From a virus: DNA of 49,056 nucleotides. A program made the position numbers and the translations under genes. The stretch is taken from positions 1 through 49,056 of the IMG/VR virus record IMGVR_UViG_3300015158_000018; one strand, 5' to 3'. This document shows, piece by piece, positions 1 through 7,916 of the stretch; the first letter of the stretch is position 1; each line of letters opens with the position of its first letter. A model generated the notes under the pieces. That model was not told where the DNA came from, searched no databases, and saw only the letters and a program-made list of their open reading frames with translations.

Positions 1-894
1 TGGCGCGATGTGTTGCAGGAGTTGCCCCGCCGCATCCACGAATGGATGCCGCGCCTCGCCGAGGAAGGCGTCGTGGGCGCGGACGCAATCTTCGCCTGTC
101 TCGGCCCGGCTCTCGAAATCTATTCACGCCATTCGCGCGTGGAGAAAGCCAGTGGCGATACTGTCTCACTCAAGGAATATCTGGAGCAGGTCTGGGCGGC
201 CGTCTCGAAGGAAGCGCTCGCAATGATCTTCACCGGCGCCGATGCGACTGGCTTCGAGGAAGACGCGCGGCTAACCGCGATGTGGCTCTGGACCCTCTCG
301 ACTGGGGCTTCCAACGGAAACGGCGCCAGCACGCCGGAAGACGAGGAATCTGCCGAAGACGAGGAGGACGATGGCGCGGCTCCAAAGAGCAAAGTCAGTG
401 GGTTCGTGCTCGAATACGACGCGGCGCGAAAAATCGCCCAGGGTCTTGGTGCCCATCTCGAACAACTCGCATCTCTAATCGAGATCAAAGGATCGACTGC
501 TCGCCTCCTGCCCGTCGCGGAGCGCACGCGGTCGCTGTTCCAGAAGGGAGATGCCGCCGAGCCAATCGCTCGTGGCAAGGCCAAGAAGAAAAGTGCCCAA
601 CTCTCCCTGGGGTTCGTGGCCGATCTCGAAGAGGCGGAAGCGAGGGGTGGGTGGGGCGATACCGGAGCACCACACAAGGGAGAGACTGTCCTCGATCGTG
701 TTCACCAGTCCATGATTCTTTTCGGCGCGGGACGCGGCGAAGCGCTCAAACGGTTCCTGGTCGATGACGGCGCCGGCCGCGACGAGCGCTTTTGGCGGCT
801 TGCGCAAGCATTCTCCGCGCTCTACCCCTCCTCCACGGATGAGAAACGCTGGGTTGACGGCGTGCTCGCGCGCAAGCGGAGCCTCGGGTTCTGA
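1..894 (+). CDS. DUF1156 DNA methylase, C-terminal part (5' end outside window)
   Basis: The reading frame is open from base 1, so only the last 297 residues are present. The fragment matches what I know of the C-terminal region of DUF1156 (adenine-specific) DNA methylases: a segment around GPALEIYSRH, then LKEYLEQVW and a DARLTAMWLWTL stretch, followed by an acidic low-complexity linker and a helical tail. The catalytic methyltransferase motifs would lie upstream and cannot be checked. The next gene starts 2 nt downstream and a DUF499 ATPase follows, an arrangement seen in anti-phage methylase/ATPase clusters. Family assignment is fairly secure. Its role as the self-protecting modification enzyme is inference. 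Confidence 0.75.
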   Translation, partial: WRDVLQELPRRIHEWMPRLAEEGVVGADAIFACLGPALEIYSRHSRVEKASGDTVSLKEYLEQVWAAVSKEALAMIFTGADATGFEEDARLTAMWLWTLSTGASNGNGASTPEDEESAEDEEDDGAAPKSKVSGFVLEYDAARKIAQGLGAHLEQLASLIEIKGSTARLLPVAERTRSLFQKGDAAEPIARGKAKKKSAQLSLGFVADLEEAEARGGWGDTGAPHKGETVLDRVHQSMILFGAGRGEALKRFLVDDGAGRDERFWRLAQAFSALYPSSTDEKRWVDGVLARKRSLGF

Positions 895-896
895 TC

Positions 897-1481
897 ATGG
901 GTTCTATCGCTCAGCGCTGGTTCGGTACATTCATGGAGACGGTGAAGACGCACGAGACGTCGACCATGTTACGCGAGGCGGCGGAACGCGGAGAACTCAA
1001 GCATTGGACCCAGGCCCTGACGGGCATTGTCGTTGGCACTTTTCCGAAGATGGGCTGGCGCGGAGCGGCGCGCGGGCACAAATCCGATCTGCTCCCGGTA
1101 TCGCGCTCGGAGTATCTGGCGCTTGACGTCGTAGCCTTCGAGATTGCCGGTGACCGGCGGTGGCGATTTCCCGTGGGCGTGTTCGAGCTGGAGAACAGCC
1201 CAGCCGATGATCTGGTCGCCTACTCCCTTTGGAAGGTTTTGTGCATACGCGCGAACCTCCGCGTGTTATTTTGCTACCGCCACGATGCAAACGAGGGGGC
1301 GGAGCTGGTGCGTCATCTGGCAGACCAAGTCATCCAGGCGATGGAGATACCAACACGTTCAGGTTTAGGTGGTGAAACCCTGCTCATCGTCGGATCGCGC
1401 AGCGAAACTGCTACTTTTCCTTACGGATTTTTCAAAGACTGGACGCTCGACACCAACACGGCGCGCTTTCGTCGCAATTGA
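897..1481 (+). CDS. Small protein with PD-(D/E)XK-like features, between DUF1156 and DUF499 genes
   Basis: This 194-residue protein is not one I recognise by name. Near the middle it reads LALDVVAFE, then FPVGVFELENS, then a helix with SLWKVL and a strand RVLFCYR. The spacing Asp, a strand with E-x-E, then a Lys-bearing helix resembles the core of PD-(D/E)XK nuclease folds, though the canonical E-x-K is not obvious. It starts 2 nt after the DUF1156 methylase stop and ends 12 nt before the DUF499 ATPase, so the three are almost certainly cotranscribed. A nuclease or DNA-recognition subunit of that defence cluster is the best guess. It does not look like DUF3780, the small protein I recall from related clusters. 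Confidence 0.7.
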   Translation: MGSIAQRWFGTFMETVKTHETSTMLREAAERGELKHWTQALTGIVVGTFPKMGWRGAARGHKSDLLPVSRSEYLALDVVAFEIAGDRRWRFPVGVFELENSPADDLVAYSLWKVLCIRANLRVLFCYRHDANEGAELVRHLADQVIQAMEIPTRSGLGGETLLIVGSRSETATFPYGFFKDWTLDTNTARFRRN

Positions 1482-1493
1482 TCGGAGACCAGC

Positions 1494-4277
1494 GTGGCGC
1501 TTAAACCCTGGTACAAGGTTATCACACCCAGAGAGGACCTCCGCGACGGACGGCCGCTTGACGCTTCCGAGTTTGCTGTTCATCTCGACCATGTTCGGGA
1601 CGGACGGGCGCCTGACGACTATAAGAAACCAGAGCGGTTTTTTGACCGCACGTTCCTAACTTCAAGCCTTCGCGAGCTTGGTGGCGGTGTGATCCGGCGG
1701 CTCTCGGGCATCAAAGTCGAGACCTCGGCAATCTACAATCTCACCACCCAGTTCGGCGGTGGCAAGACTCACGCGCTAACTCTCCTTTATCATCTCGCCA
1801 AAGCCGGCCCGGCAGCGTCGAACTGGAAGGGAGTGCCGTCTCTCCTCGACCAGGCAGGCGTGCAAACCGTTCCCGGTGCCGCCACCGCCGTCTTTGTGGG
1901 GACGGAATTCGACTCGCTCACCGGGCGCGGCGGCAATGACGGGACGCCTCTACGCCGCACGCCGTGGGGGGACATTGCATTCCAGCTAGGCCGCGAAGAG
2001 GGCTTCGCCGTCGTTGCTAAGCACGATGCGGAGGGCATCGCACCGTCCACAGAGGTGATCCGGAAGTTTCTACCTAAGGGCAAGCCGGCGCTAATCCTTA
2101 TGGACGAGCTGCTCAACTATCTGAACCGCGAACGGAATCGAAAAACTGGACTGGGTGGACAGCTCTATTCGTTTGTTCAGAACCTCTCGGAGGAGGCGCG
2201 AGCGCAAGACGGCGTGGTGCTCGCGGTTTCATTGCCATCGGTCGTCGATGAAATGACGCCCGAGGACGAGGCAGACTTCCAGCGATTTGAGAAACTCCTC
2301 GACCGACTCGGCAAGGCAATGATCATGTCGGCCGAGTCCGAGACGTCGGAGATTATCCGGCGGCGTCTCTTCGAGTGGGGAGGCTTGCCGGACGACGCGA
2401 AGAAGACTGCGGCTGAGTACGCCGACTGGGTTCAGGTCCATCGGACCCAGGTCCCAAACTGGTTCCCCGTCGATCACGCGAAGGACGCTTTCGCCGCTAC
2501 CTATCCATTCCACCCGACGCTGCTATCCGTGTTCGAGCGGAAGTGGCAGGCGCTGCCCCGATTTCAGCAGACCCGCGGCATACTGCGCCTGCTCGCTCTC
2601 TGGGTGGCGAATGCTTATCAGGCGGGATTCAAGGGCGCTCACAAGGACCCGCTCATTGGCATGGGGACGGCACCGCTCGACGACCCACTGTTCCGATCGG
2701 CAATCTTCGAGCAGCTCGGCGGCGCAAAGCTAGAGGGTGCGGTCACGACGGATATATGCGGCAAGAAGGATTCCCACGCCCTCCGTCTCGACAAAGAAGC
2801 GATCGAGGCGATACGCAAGGCGCGCCTCCATCAGAAAGTCGCAACAACCATCTTCTTCGAATCGAACGGTGGGCAGGCGAGGGCCGAGGCGACACTCCCG
2901 GAGATTCGCCTCGCGGTCGCCGAACCAGATCTCGACGTCGGCAATGTCGAGACGGCTCTCGAGGCGCTGTCAACGACCTGTTACTACCTTTCAGCCGAGA
3001 AGAACCGCTATCGGTTCAGCCTGTCTCCAAACCTGAACAAGCTGCTCGCCGACCGACGTGCGAGCGTCCAGTCACCACGCGTGGAAGAGCGTATCCGCGC
3101 CGAGGTGCAGAAGGTGTTCGCCGAGGGGAAAGGGGTCATCGACCGAATATTTTTCCCGGACAAGAGCGGTCAGATTCCCGACGCGGCACGCTTGACGCTT
3201 GTGGTGCTCCCGCCAGACCATGGTGCTGCCGACAAGGCGACGCGCTCATTTGTCGACACTGCGACGAAGGAGCACGGATCGTCGGCGCGCTCGTTCAAGA
3301 GTGGGCTCGTATGGGCCGTGCCTGAAGGAGCGGATTCGCTACGCGATGACGCGCGGAAAGCACTCGCTTGGGAAGATATTGCCGATGAAGAAACGGACCT
3401 CCGGCTCGACGAAGGTCAGACGCGGCAGCTCGCGGAGAATCTCAAGAAGGCACAGCGGGACATCAAAGAGACCGTCTGGCGCACCTACAAGAACGTCATG
3501 CTCCTCGGCAAGGACGGCGAGTGGAAGACCGTCGATCTAGGACTTGTCCACTCAAGCGCCGCGCCTTCGATCAGCCAGCTCATCATCGAACGTCTAGGCC
3601 AGGCTGGCGATATTGAGGACAAGGGCGTGAGCCCGAACTTCCTCGTCCGCAACTGGCCACCTGCGTTCAAGGAGTGGAACACCAAGTCGGTGCGCGACGC
3701 GTTCTTCGCGTCGCCACAGTTCCCGCGCCTGCTCAACCCCGACTCGATCAAAGACACTATCGCGCGCGGCGTCGAGAATGGGATGCTGGGCTACGTCGGC
3801 AAGAAGGTTGACGGTAGCTATGCGCCGTTCCATTGGAACAGCTCGCTGCCCTCCCAGGACGTCGAAATCTCCGACGACGTTTTCCTCATCCAGCGCGAGC
3901 TCGCGGAGGCATACAAGGCCGGGAGGGTCAGCCCGACACAGGGCGGTTTTTCCGAACCCACAGTCAGCGGCGTTCCCGGCGGGTTAGGGCTCCCTGCGGG
4001 AGGCGGTGCCGTAACAGGACCAGCCGCTCCAGTACCCGACAGCCAGCCGTTGCCACCCGCAAGCATTGCTCGCCTCGTTTGGAGCGGAGAAGTCCCGCAT
4101 CAAAAATGGATGAACTTCTATACAAAGGTACTCTCGAAGTTCGCCTCAACCGCCGGCTTGAAGCTCACACTGCGAGTGGAGGTCGCCCCTGTAGAAGGGG
4201 TTTCGCCGCAAAAGGTAGATGAGACCAAAGTGGCGTTGCGTGAGCTGGGACTGAAGGACTCGCTTGAGAGCGATTAG
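1494..4277 (+). CDS. DUF499 family P-loop ATPase, probable anti-phage cluster subunit
   Basis: A 927-residue ATPase with a Walker A motif GGGKTH at residues 88-93 and a Walker B-like strand ALILMDELLNYL near residue 200. This GGGKTH variant and the overall length are typical of DUF499 proteins, large ATPases that co-occur with DUF1156 methylases and helicases in phage-defence islands. The C-terminal third has a proline/glycine-rich linker around residues 810-850, then a short alpha/beta domain. The GTG start at 1494 lies 12 nt after the preceding gene and no earlier in-frame start fits. The gene ends 32 bp from the convergent recombinase cluster, which puts the likely prophage edge here. The role as DNA-sensing motor of the cluster is inference. 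Confidence 0.8.
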   Translation: MALKPWYKVITPREDLRDGRPLDASEFAVHLDHVRDGRAPDDYKKPERFFDRTFLTSSLRELGGGVIRRLSGIKVETSAIYNLTTQFGGGKTHALTLLYHLAKAGPAASNWKGVPSLLDQAGVQTVPGAATAVFVGTEFDSLTGRGGNDGTPLRRTPWGDIAFQLGREEGFAVVAKHDAEGIAPSTEVIRKFLPKGKPALILMDELLNYLNRERNRKTGLGGQLYSFVQNLSEEARAQDGVVLAVSLPSVVDEMTPEDEADFQRFEKLLDRLGKAMIMSAESETSEIIRRRLFEWGGLPDDAKKTAAEYADWVQVHRTQVPNWFPVDHAKDAFAATYPFHPTLLSVFERKWQALPRFQQTRGILRLLALWVANAYQAGFKGAHKDPLIGMGTAPLDDPLFRSAIFEQLGGAKLEGAVTTDICGKKDSHALRLDKEAIEAIRKARLHQKVATTIFFESNGGQARAEATLPEIRLAVAEPDLDVGNVETALEALSTTCYYLSAEKNRYRFSLSPNLNKLLADRRASVQSPRVEERIRAEVQKVFAEGKGVIDRIFFPDKSGQIPDAARLTLVVLPPDHGAADKATRSFVDTATKEHGSSARSFKSGLVWAVPEGADSLRDDARKALAWEDIADEETDLRLDEGQTRQLAENLKKAQRDIKETVWRTYKNVMLLGKDGEWKTVDLGLVHSSAAPSISQLIIERLGQAGDIEDKGVSPNFLVRNWPPAFKEWNTKSVRDAFFASPQFPRLLNPDSIKDTIARGVENGMLGYVGKKVDGSYAPFHWNSSLPSQDVEISDDVFLIQRELAEAYKAGRVSPTQGGFSEPTVSGVPGGLGLPAGGGAVTGPAAPVPDSQPLPPASIARLVWSGEVPHQKWMNFYTKVLSKFASTAGLKLTLRVEVAPVEGVSPQKVDETKVALRELGLKDSLESD

Positions 4278-4309
4278 GCGCCTTCGATCGATGCTCACGC
4301 TAGGCGTGG

Positions 4310-4723
4310 TTAATCGATTTTAAGAATAGCCCCTGTCTGCTCCGACCATTCCACTGGAAACCGTTGCATCAGCATCGCCAACGTCATCTGTGCTGGCTGT
4401 CTTCCGTCCAAGATCGCCTCAACGATATCGGGCGCCAGCAGGGTCAATCGCAGGACGCGGCCGACGTAGGCCTCATTTATTTTTTCGGCGGCGGCGATCT
4501 CCGAGATGGTCGCGTGAGTGCCGCTCTCCATCATTTCACGCCAGCGGAACGCCCGGGCGACAGCCTTGACCATGGCGTTGTCGATGCGTCGGCGGATCGC
4601 TGGCCCTATATCGGGTGTGCCGTCGGGTGATAGGACAAGCTTCCGTCCGCCACGCGTGCGTATCGAAATCGGCACGCGCACGGTGATCGTGCGTCCGTCG
4701 CTCTTGATCTTTGGTTTCGCCAT
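4310..4723 (-). CDS. ParB-like HTH protein of the recombinase cluster
   Basis: About 137 residues. The C-terminal half (ISEIAAAEKINEAYVGRVLRL, followed by L-A-P-D-I-V-E-A-I-L-D-G) has the helix-turn-helix pattern seen in ParB/KorB-type DNA-binding domains. The N-terminal part is basic and mentions no catalytic motif. It is the last gene of a leftward operon, and its ATG overlaps the stop of the serine recombinase by one base (TGATG). A GTG one codon upstream has better spacing to an AGGA element and is an equally good start. This protein commonly follows such recombinases in rhizobia, so a recombination accessory or directionality role is plausible but unproven. Confidence 0.65.
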   Translation of the reverse strand: MAKPKIKSDGRTITVRVPISIRTRGGRKLVLSPDGTPDIGPAIRRRIDNAMVKAVARAFRWREMMESGTHATISEIAAAEKINEAYVGRVLRLTLLAPDIVEAILDGRQPAQMTLAMLMQRFPVEWSEQTGAILKID

Positions 4724-6039
4724 CACGCTCTATTCCTCGCTTCCGGCCTGACGGCGTCCAATTCTGTTGTCAGATTGGCCAAGCCTTCTGTCCGCAGCCT
4801 GATATCGACACCATCCGGACTGACATCGACGCGCTCGACGAGCAGCTGCACGACGCGCGCCTGCTCAGCCGGGAACAGCTCGTTCCAAACCGGGTCGAGC
4901 CGCTGCAGGGCGGCGCGAACCTCAGACTCGTCGAAGCCGGCGACGAGGCGCTTGCCCGCGCGCCACGTGCGCACAATCATTTCCGGGGAACGGAGCAAGC
5001 CGCGGACCTGATCGACCACCGCCCCCTCCATTTCGGCCGCCGGTACACGCCGCACGGTGCATGCCGGCGCGTCGTGTTTCAGCAGATCGATCGCGACGTA
5101 ATAGCGATAGAGCCGCCCGCCCTTACGGGTGTGGGTTGGCGTCATCGAGCAGCCTGTCGGGCCAAAGATAAGGCCCTTCAACAAAGCCGGCGTCTGGGCC
5201 CTCGTCGCCGCCGCGCGTCGTCGCGGGCCGTGACTGAGAACGGCATAGACCTTGTCCCATAGCTCCTTGCTGACGATCGCCTCGTGCTCACCCGGATAAG
5301 AGACGCCCTTGTGAACCGCCTCGCCCAGGTAAGTTCGTTTCCGAAAGAGCTGGTAGACGTAACTCTTGTCGATCAGGCGCCCGCGTTTGCCGCACACACC
5401 TTCATCTCGCAGCGTCCGGACCAGCTTGGTCACCGATCCGGTCTTTGTGAATTTTTCGAAGATGCGGCGGACGGTTTCCGCTTCGGGCTCGTTGACGACC
5501 AGCTTGCGGTCCTTCACGTCGTAACCGAGCGGCACAAAGCCGCCCATCCACATTCCCTTCTTGCGGGAGGCAGCGAACTTGTCGCGGATGCGCTCGCCGA
5601 TCACCTCGCGCTCGAACTGCGCGAATGACAGCAGGATGTTTAGCGTCAGTCGGCCCATGGAGGTCGTGGTGTTGAACGACTGCGTCACGCTAACGAACGT
5701 GACGTTGTTGCGGTCGAATACCTCGACGAGCTTGGAAAAATCCATCAGCGCGCGGCTGAGCCGATCGATCTTGTAGACGACCACCACGTCAACGCGATGC
5801 TCCTCGATGTCGGCGAGCAGCCGTTTCAGTGCTGGGCGCTCCAGCGTCGCTCCCGAAATGCCGCCATCATCGTAGTGGTCAGGAACGAGCACCCAGCCTT
5901 CCGGCTTCTGACTTGCGATGTAGGCTTCGCAAGCCTCGCGTTGCGCATCGAGCGAATTGAACTCCTGCTCAAGACCCTCTTCGCTGGACTTGCGGGTGTA
6001 GACGGCGCAGCGCAGCTTGCGAACGATCGGTTTCTTCAT
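4723..6039 (-). CDS. Serine recombinase, probable prophage integrase
   Basis: A 438-residue serine site-specific recombinase. The N-terminal resolvase domain begins AVYTRKSS with the likely nucleophile Ser18, and shows the family helix around YKIDRLSRAL and the FAQFERE-IGERI-DK segment. A Recombinase domain follows (EAETVRRIFEKF onward), then a short tail without an obvious zinc-ribbon Cys set, so it is shorter than the classic large phage integrases. I chose the ATG at 6039 because it overlaps the upstream DUF2924 stop as ATGA; the frame extends further but only with unsupported sequence. It sits at the left edge of the phage genes, as expected of the integrase. Substrate sites are unknown. 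Confidence 0.88.
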   Translation of the reverse strand: MKKPIVRKLRCAVYTRKSSEEGLEQEFNSLDAQREACEAYIASQKPEGWVLVPDHYDDGGISGATLERPALKRLLADIEEHRVDVVVVYKIDRLSRALMDFSKLVEVFDRNNVTFVSVTQSFNTTTSMGRLTLNILLSFAQFEREVIGERIRDKFAASRKKGMWMGGFVPLGYDVKDRKLVVNEPEAETVRRIFEKFTKTGSVTKLVRTLRDEGVCGKRGRLIDKSYVYQLFRKRTYLGEAVHKGVSYPGEHEAIVSKELWDKVYAVLSHGPRRRAAATRAQTPALLKGLIFGPTGCSMTPTHTRKGGRLYRYYVAIDLLKHDAPACTVRRVPAAEMEGAVVDQVRGLLRSPEMIVRTWRAGKRLVAGFDESEVRAALQRLDPVWNELFPAEQARVVQLLVERVDVSPDGVDIRLRTEGLANLTTELDAVRPEARNRA

Positions 6040-6479
6040 GGGGTGCCTCGCTGCTTGAGGCCGAAAAACAACCAGCCGTTCCACTGCGTGCCGGTGATCG
6101 CGCGCGCGGCGGCGGAGAGGGATTTGAATGGACGCCCCTGATACTCGAAGCCGTCTTCCCGCACCGTGACGCAGTGCTCAACGCCCTGCCACTCGCGGAT
6201 GAGCCGCGTGCCCGGCATCGGGCGGTCCTGATGATGGCGTCGGCGATTTGCAGGATTTCCGCCATCGAGTTCCTCGGCCAGTTCTCGGAGCCGCGCCACT
6301 GTTGTCGGCTTCAGGCCGCCATAGGCCAGCTCCTGGATGCGATACGCCAACCGGTGTTCGAGGAAGCGACGGTTGTAGGGCGGCGGTTCGGTCTCGAATA
6401 AATCGCGCCATTGCTGCTTTAGTTGCTGGTTCGGCATCGTCTTGAGCGCCGCGACCCGTGTGAGCACCGTGTCGGTCAA
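6036..6479 (-). CDS. DUF2924 domain protein
   Basis: A 147-residue protein of the DUF2924 family, recognisable by the N-terminal segment ending in WRDLFETEPPPYNRRFLE, the following LAYRIQELAYGGL, and a C-terminal module with GFEYQGRPFKSLSAAARAITG and a WNGWLFFGL ending. The start is a TTG at 6479 that overlaps the upstream stop as TTGA; an internal ATG is the alternative. It overlaps the recombinase start by four bases, so the two are probably translationally coupled. DUF2924 genes regularly accompany serine recombinases in alphaproteobacterial prophages, and the C-terminal part suggests DNA binding. The function is not established. Confidence 0.8.
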   Translation of the reverse strand: MTDTVLTRVAALKTMPNQQLKQQWRDLFETEPPPYNRRFLEHRLAYRIQELAYGGLKPTTVARLRELAEELDGGNPANRRRHHQDRPMPGTRLIREWQGVEHCVTVREDGFEYQGRPFKSLSAAARAITGTQWNGWLFFGLKQRGTP

Positions 6480-6676
6480 TCCAACTCTCCTTTGAGAACG
6501 TTGGCATGACCGCTCTGGCCGCCGGGACAGTCGAGCGAACTTTCTCCGAGGTCCGCAGATAAAGGACTGGACTGTGCCGCCATCAGCCGCATTAGGCCGG
6601 CGGCTAGGATCTCGGCGACCTCGTCGAGCCGCTCGTCGGAACTCATCAGGTCAGGTTGGAGCGCATTCCCCGTCAT
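6476..6676 (-). CDS. Small conserved protein, first gene of recombinase operon
   Basis: A 66-residue protein with one clear amphipathic helix (SSDERLDEVAEILAAGLMRL) and a polar tail. The same short protein usually precedes DUF2924 genes in rhizobia, as far as I recall, and has no known function. Its stop overlaps the DUF2924 start (TTGA), which supports it being real. The ATG at 6676 is the first start of the leftward operon and lies 3 bp from an 8-bp inverted repeat that may be an operator. Confidence 0.65.
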   Translation of the reverse strand: MTGNALQPDLMSSDERLDEVAEILAAGLMRLMAAQSSPLSADLGESSLDCPGGQSGHANVLKGELD

Positions 6677-6678
6677 GC

Positions 6679-6718
6679 CCTCTTGGTAGCGACGTGTTCA
6701 TGCTGGATTCCCAAGAGG
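6679..6718. promoter_or_regulatory. Inverted repeat in divergent control region
   Basis: Two perfect 8-bp arms, CCTCTTGG at 6679-6686 and CCAAGAGG at 6711-6718, sit in the 148-bp gap between the leftward recombinase operon and the rightward immA-like gene. The arms are 32 bp apart start to start, about three helical turns, which suits a pair of operator half-sites on one DNA face. The left arm is almost at the recombinase operon start codon. The XRE protein encoded just downstream is the obvious candidate to bind here. No convincing -10/-35 pair could be fixed. Confidence 0.45.
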
Positions 6719-6824
6719 TTGCATCCTTGGCGTCAACAGTGATTGCGCGACCACGAAATTGGGACTCGACTCCTTTCCAAACTTATGAGAACAGATAGCG
6801 AACATAAAGAACAGGGAGTCGTCA

Positions 6825-7556
6825 ATGACCATCCGTATTGCGTACCGGCATTCTCGGTTAACCGCTCTGCCGCAGGGGCTTTCGCCGCCCGACATCTGGG
6901 CTGTCGCTCGCGAACTGCGCACCCAACTGGCGGACGAGCCCGCCCAGCGCCCTCTTGCGGTGCATGCCCTCCTGAATCGCCTTGAGGAGGTTGAAATCAA
7001 TGGCATTCCGTTCGAGGTCGACTTTGATCTCGACCACGAGGTCCATCGCGCCGGCAAGTCGACGATGGGCGTGACTGAGTTCGACAAGGCTTCCCCCACC
7101 TGCATCATGGTGTCGATCAACGGTCCAAAATTGCGCGAGACAGAGACACTCCTGAAGTCGACGGTGGCGCACGAGATGGGCCACGTCATGTTCGAGGCGC
7201 CGAACTGGATCCTGACGCAGCCTGACAAACCGGTCCGGTCCGGATTCACCGGCGCGAACGCGTCCAGGGATCCGCGTGAAGTGCGCGCCAATGAGTTCAT
7301 GGGTGCGCTCTTGGTGCAGAGCTCACTCGTGCGGGTCGATCTCCAGCGGCTTGCCAAGAAACAGAGGTTTAGCGCCTCACCCCGGCCGTCGACCGTCATG
7401 TCGGGCGCACCGGCTTACGACGCCGCACACCTCGACGATGACAGCGTTCAGGAAGTCATCTTCACATTGGCCGAGCGGTACGACGTCTCGCCAAGTTTCA
7501 TGCGCGTGCGACTGGAGCGCTACGATCTCCTGCGCACGGGCCCATTCATCCCATAG
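6825..7556 (+). CDS. ImmA/IrrE-type metallopeptidase
   Basis: A 243-residue protein with a zinc-peptidase motif HEMGH at residues 116-120 and a downstream Glu in the helix around ANEFMGALLV, the third metal ligand expected for ImmA/IrrE peptidases. The C-terminal 50 residues form a small helical region (EVIFTLAERYDVS) like the HTH-like segment seen in such proteins. The ATG at 6825 follows a GGGAG element with 7-nt spacing. An XRE regulator gene begins 12 nt downstream, so this is probably the anti-repressor peptidase that cleaves that repressor on induction, as ImmA does to ImmR in ICEBs1. The usual order is repressor first; here it is reversed. Confidence 0.85.
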   Translation: MTIRIAYRHSRLTALPQGLSPPDIWAVARELRTQLADEPAQRPLAVHALLNRLEEVEINGIPFEVDFDLDHEVHRAGKSTMGVTEFDKASPTCIMVSINGPKLRETETLLKSTVAHEMGHVMFEAPNWILTQPDKPVRSGFTGANASRDPREVRANEFMGALLVQSSLVRVDLQRLAKKQRFSASPRPSTVMSGAPAYDAAHLDDDSVQEVIFTLAERYDVSPSFMRVRLERYDLLRTGPFIP

Positions 7557-7568
7557 AGGAGTTCTGTT

Positions 7569-7850
7569 ATGGCTTTCGGAGCATGGATCAGACGTGAGCG
7601 GGAAGCGGCGAATATTTCGCTTAAGGAATTCGCGCGCTCCATCGAAATTTCGCAAGCCTATTGGTCCCGTATCGAACGAGGCCTGGAGCTCGCCCCCAAG
7701 GACACGCTGATCGTTGCTGCCTGCCACAAGCTGGGCCTTGCGACCGATCAGGCTTTCATCGAGGCGCGTCGCCTCCCGCCAGATATGCAAGGCGATCTCG
7801 CGATCGCAGTCTCGGTCTATCGCGACTTCAAATCTCGAAGCGCCGCTTAG
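7569..7850 (+). CDS. XRE-family HTH transcriptional regulator
   Basis: A 93-residue protein that is almost entirely an XRE/Cro-CI helix-turn-helix: WIRREREAANISLKEFARSI, then ISQAYWSRIERGLELAPK, then a helix ending in KLGLATD. It has no peptidase or dimerisation domain of its own. It follows the ImmA-like gene by 12 nt with GGAG upstream, so the pair is likely a lysogeny switch. Its targets probably include the inverted repeat in the divergent control region. A perfect 8-bp hairpin overlaps the stop codon. Confidence 0.85.
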   Translation: MAFGAWIRREREAANISLKEFARSIEISQAYWSRIERGLELAPKDTLIVAACHKLGLATDQAFIEARRLPPDMQGDLAIAVSVYRDFKSRSAA

Positions 7851-7858
7851 GCGGCGCT
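7839..7858 (+). terminator. Hairpin overlapping the XRE gene stop codon
   Basis: AGCGCCGC at 7839-7846, loop TTAG, then GCGGCGCT at 7851-7858: a perfect 8-bp stem with a 4-nt loop that contains the TAG stop. There is no run of T after it, so it is better read as an attenuator or mRNA 3'-end stabiliser than as a strong intrinsic terminator. A second 6-bp hairpin (CCCGGC, TTCC, GCCGGG, 7890-7905) lies just before the ribosome-binding site of the next gene. Confidence 0.4.
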
Positions 7859-7916
7859 CACTCTTCAAGCGTCTATCTGCTGAACTGAACCCGGCTTCCG
7901 CCGGGAACGGAGAACT

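Noticed and set aside
4278-4309. attL core or tRNA attachment site
   Set aside because: Only a weak 5-bp hairpin (CACGC/GCGTG) is visible; no tRNA gene lies nearby and the matching right end is outside the window, so no att repeat can be assigned.
6040-6084. Longer N-terminus for the serine recombinase
   Set aside because: The extra residues overlap the DUF2924 gene and do not match the family; ATG 6039 forms an ATGA overlap and begins the resolvase domain normally.
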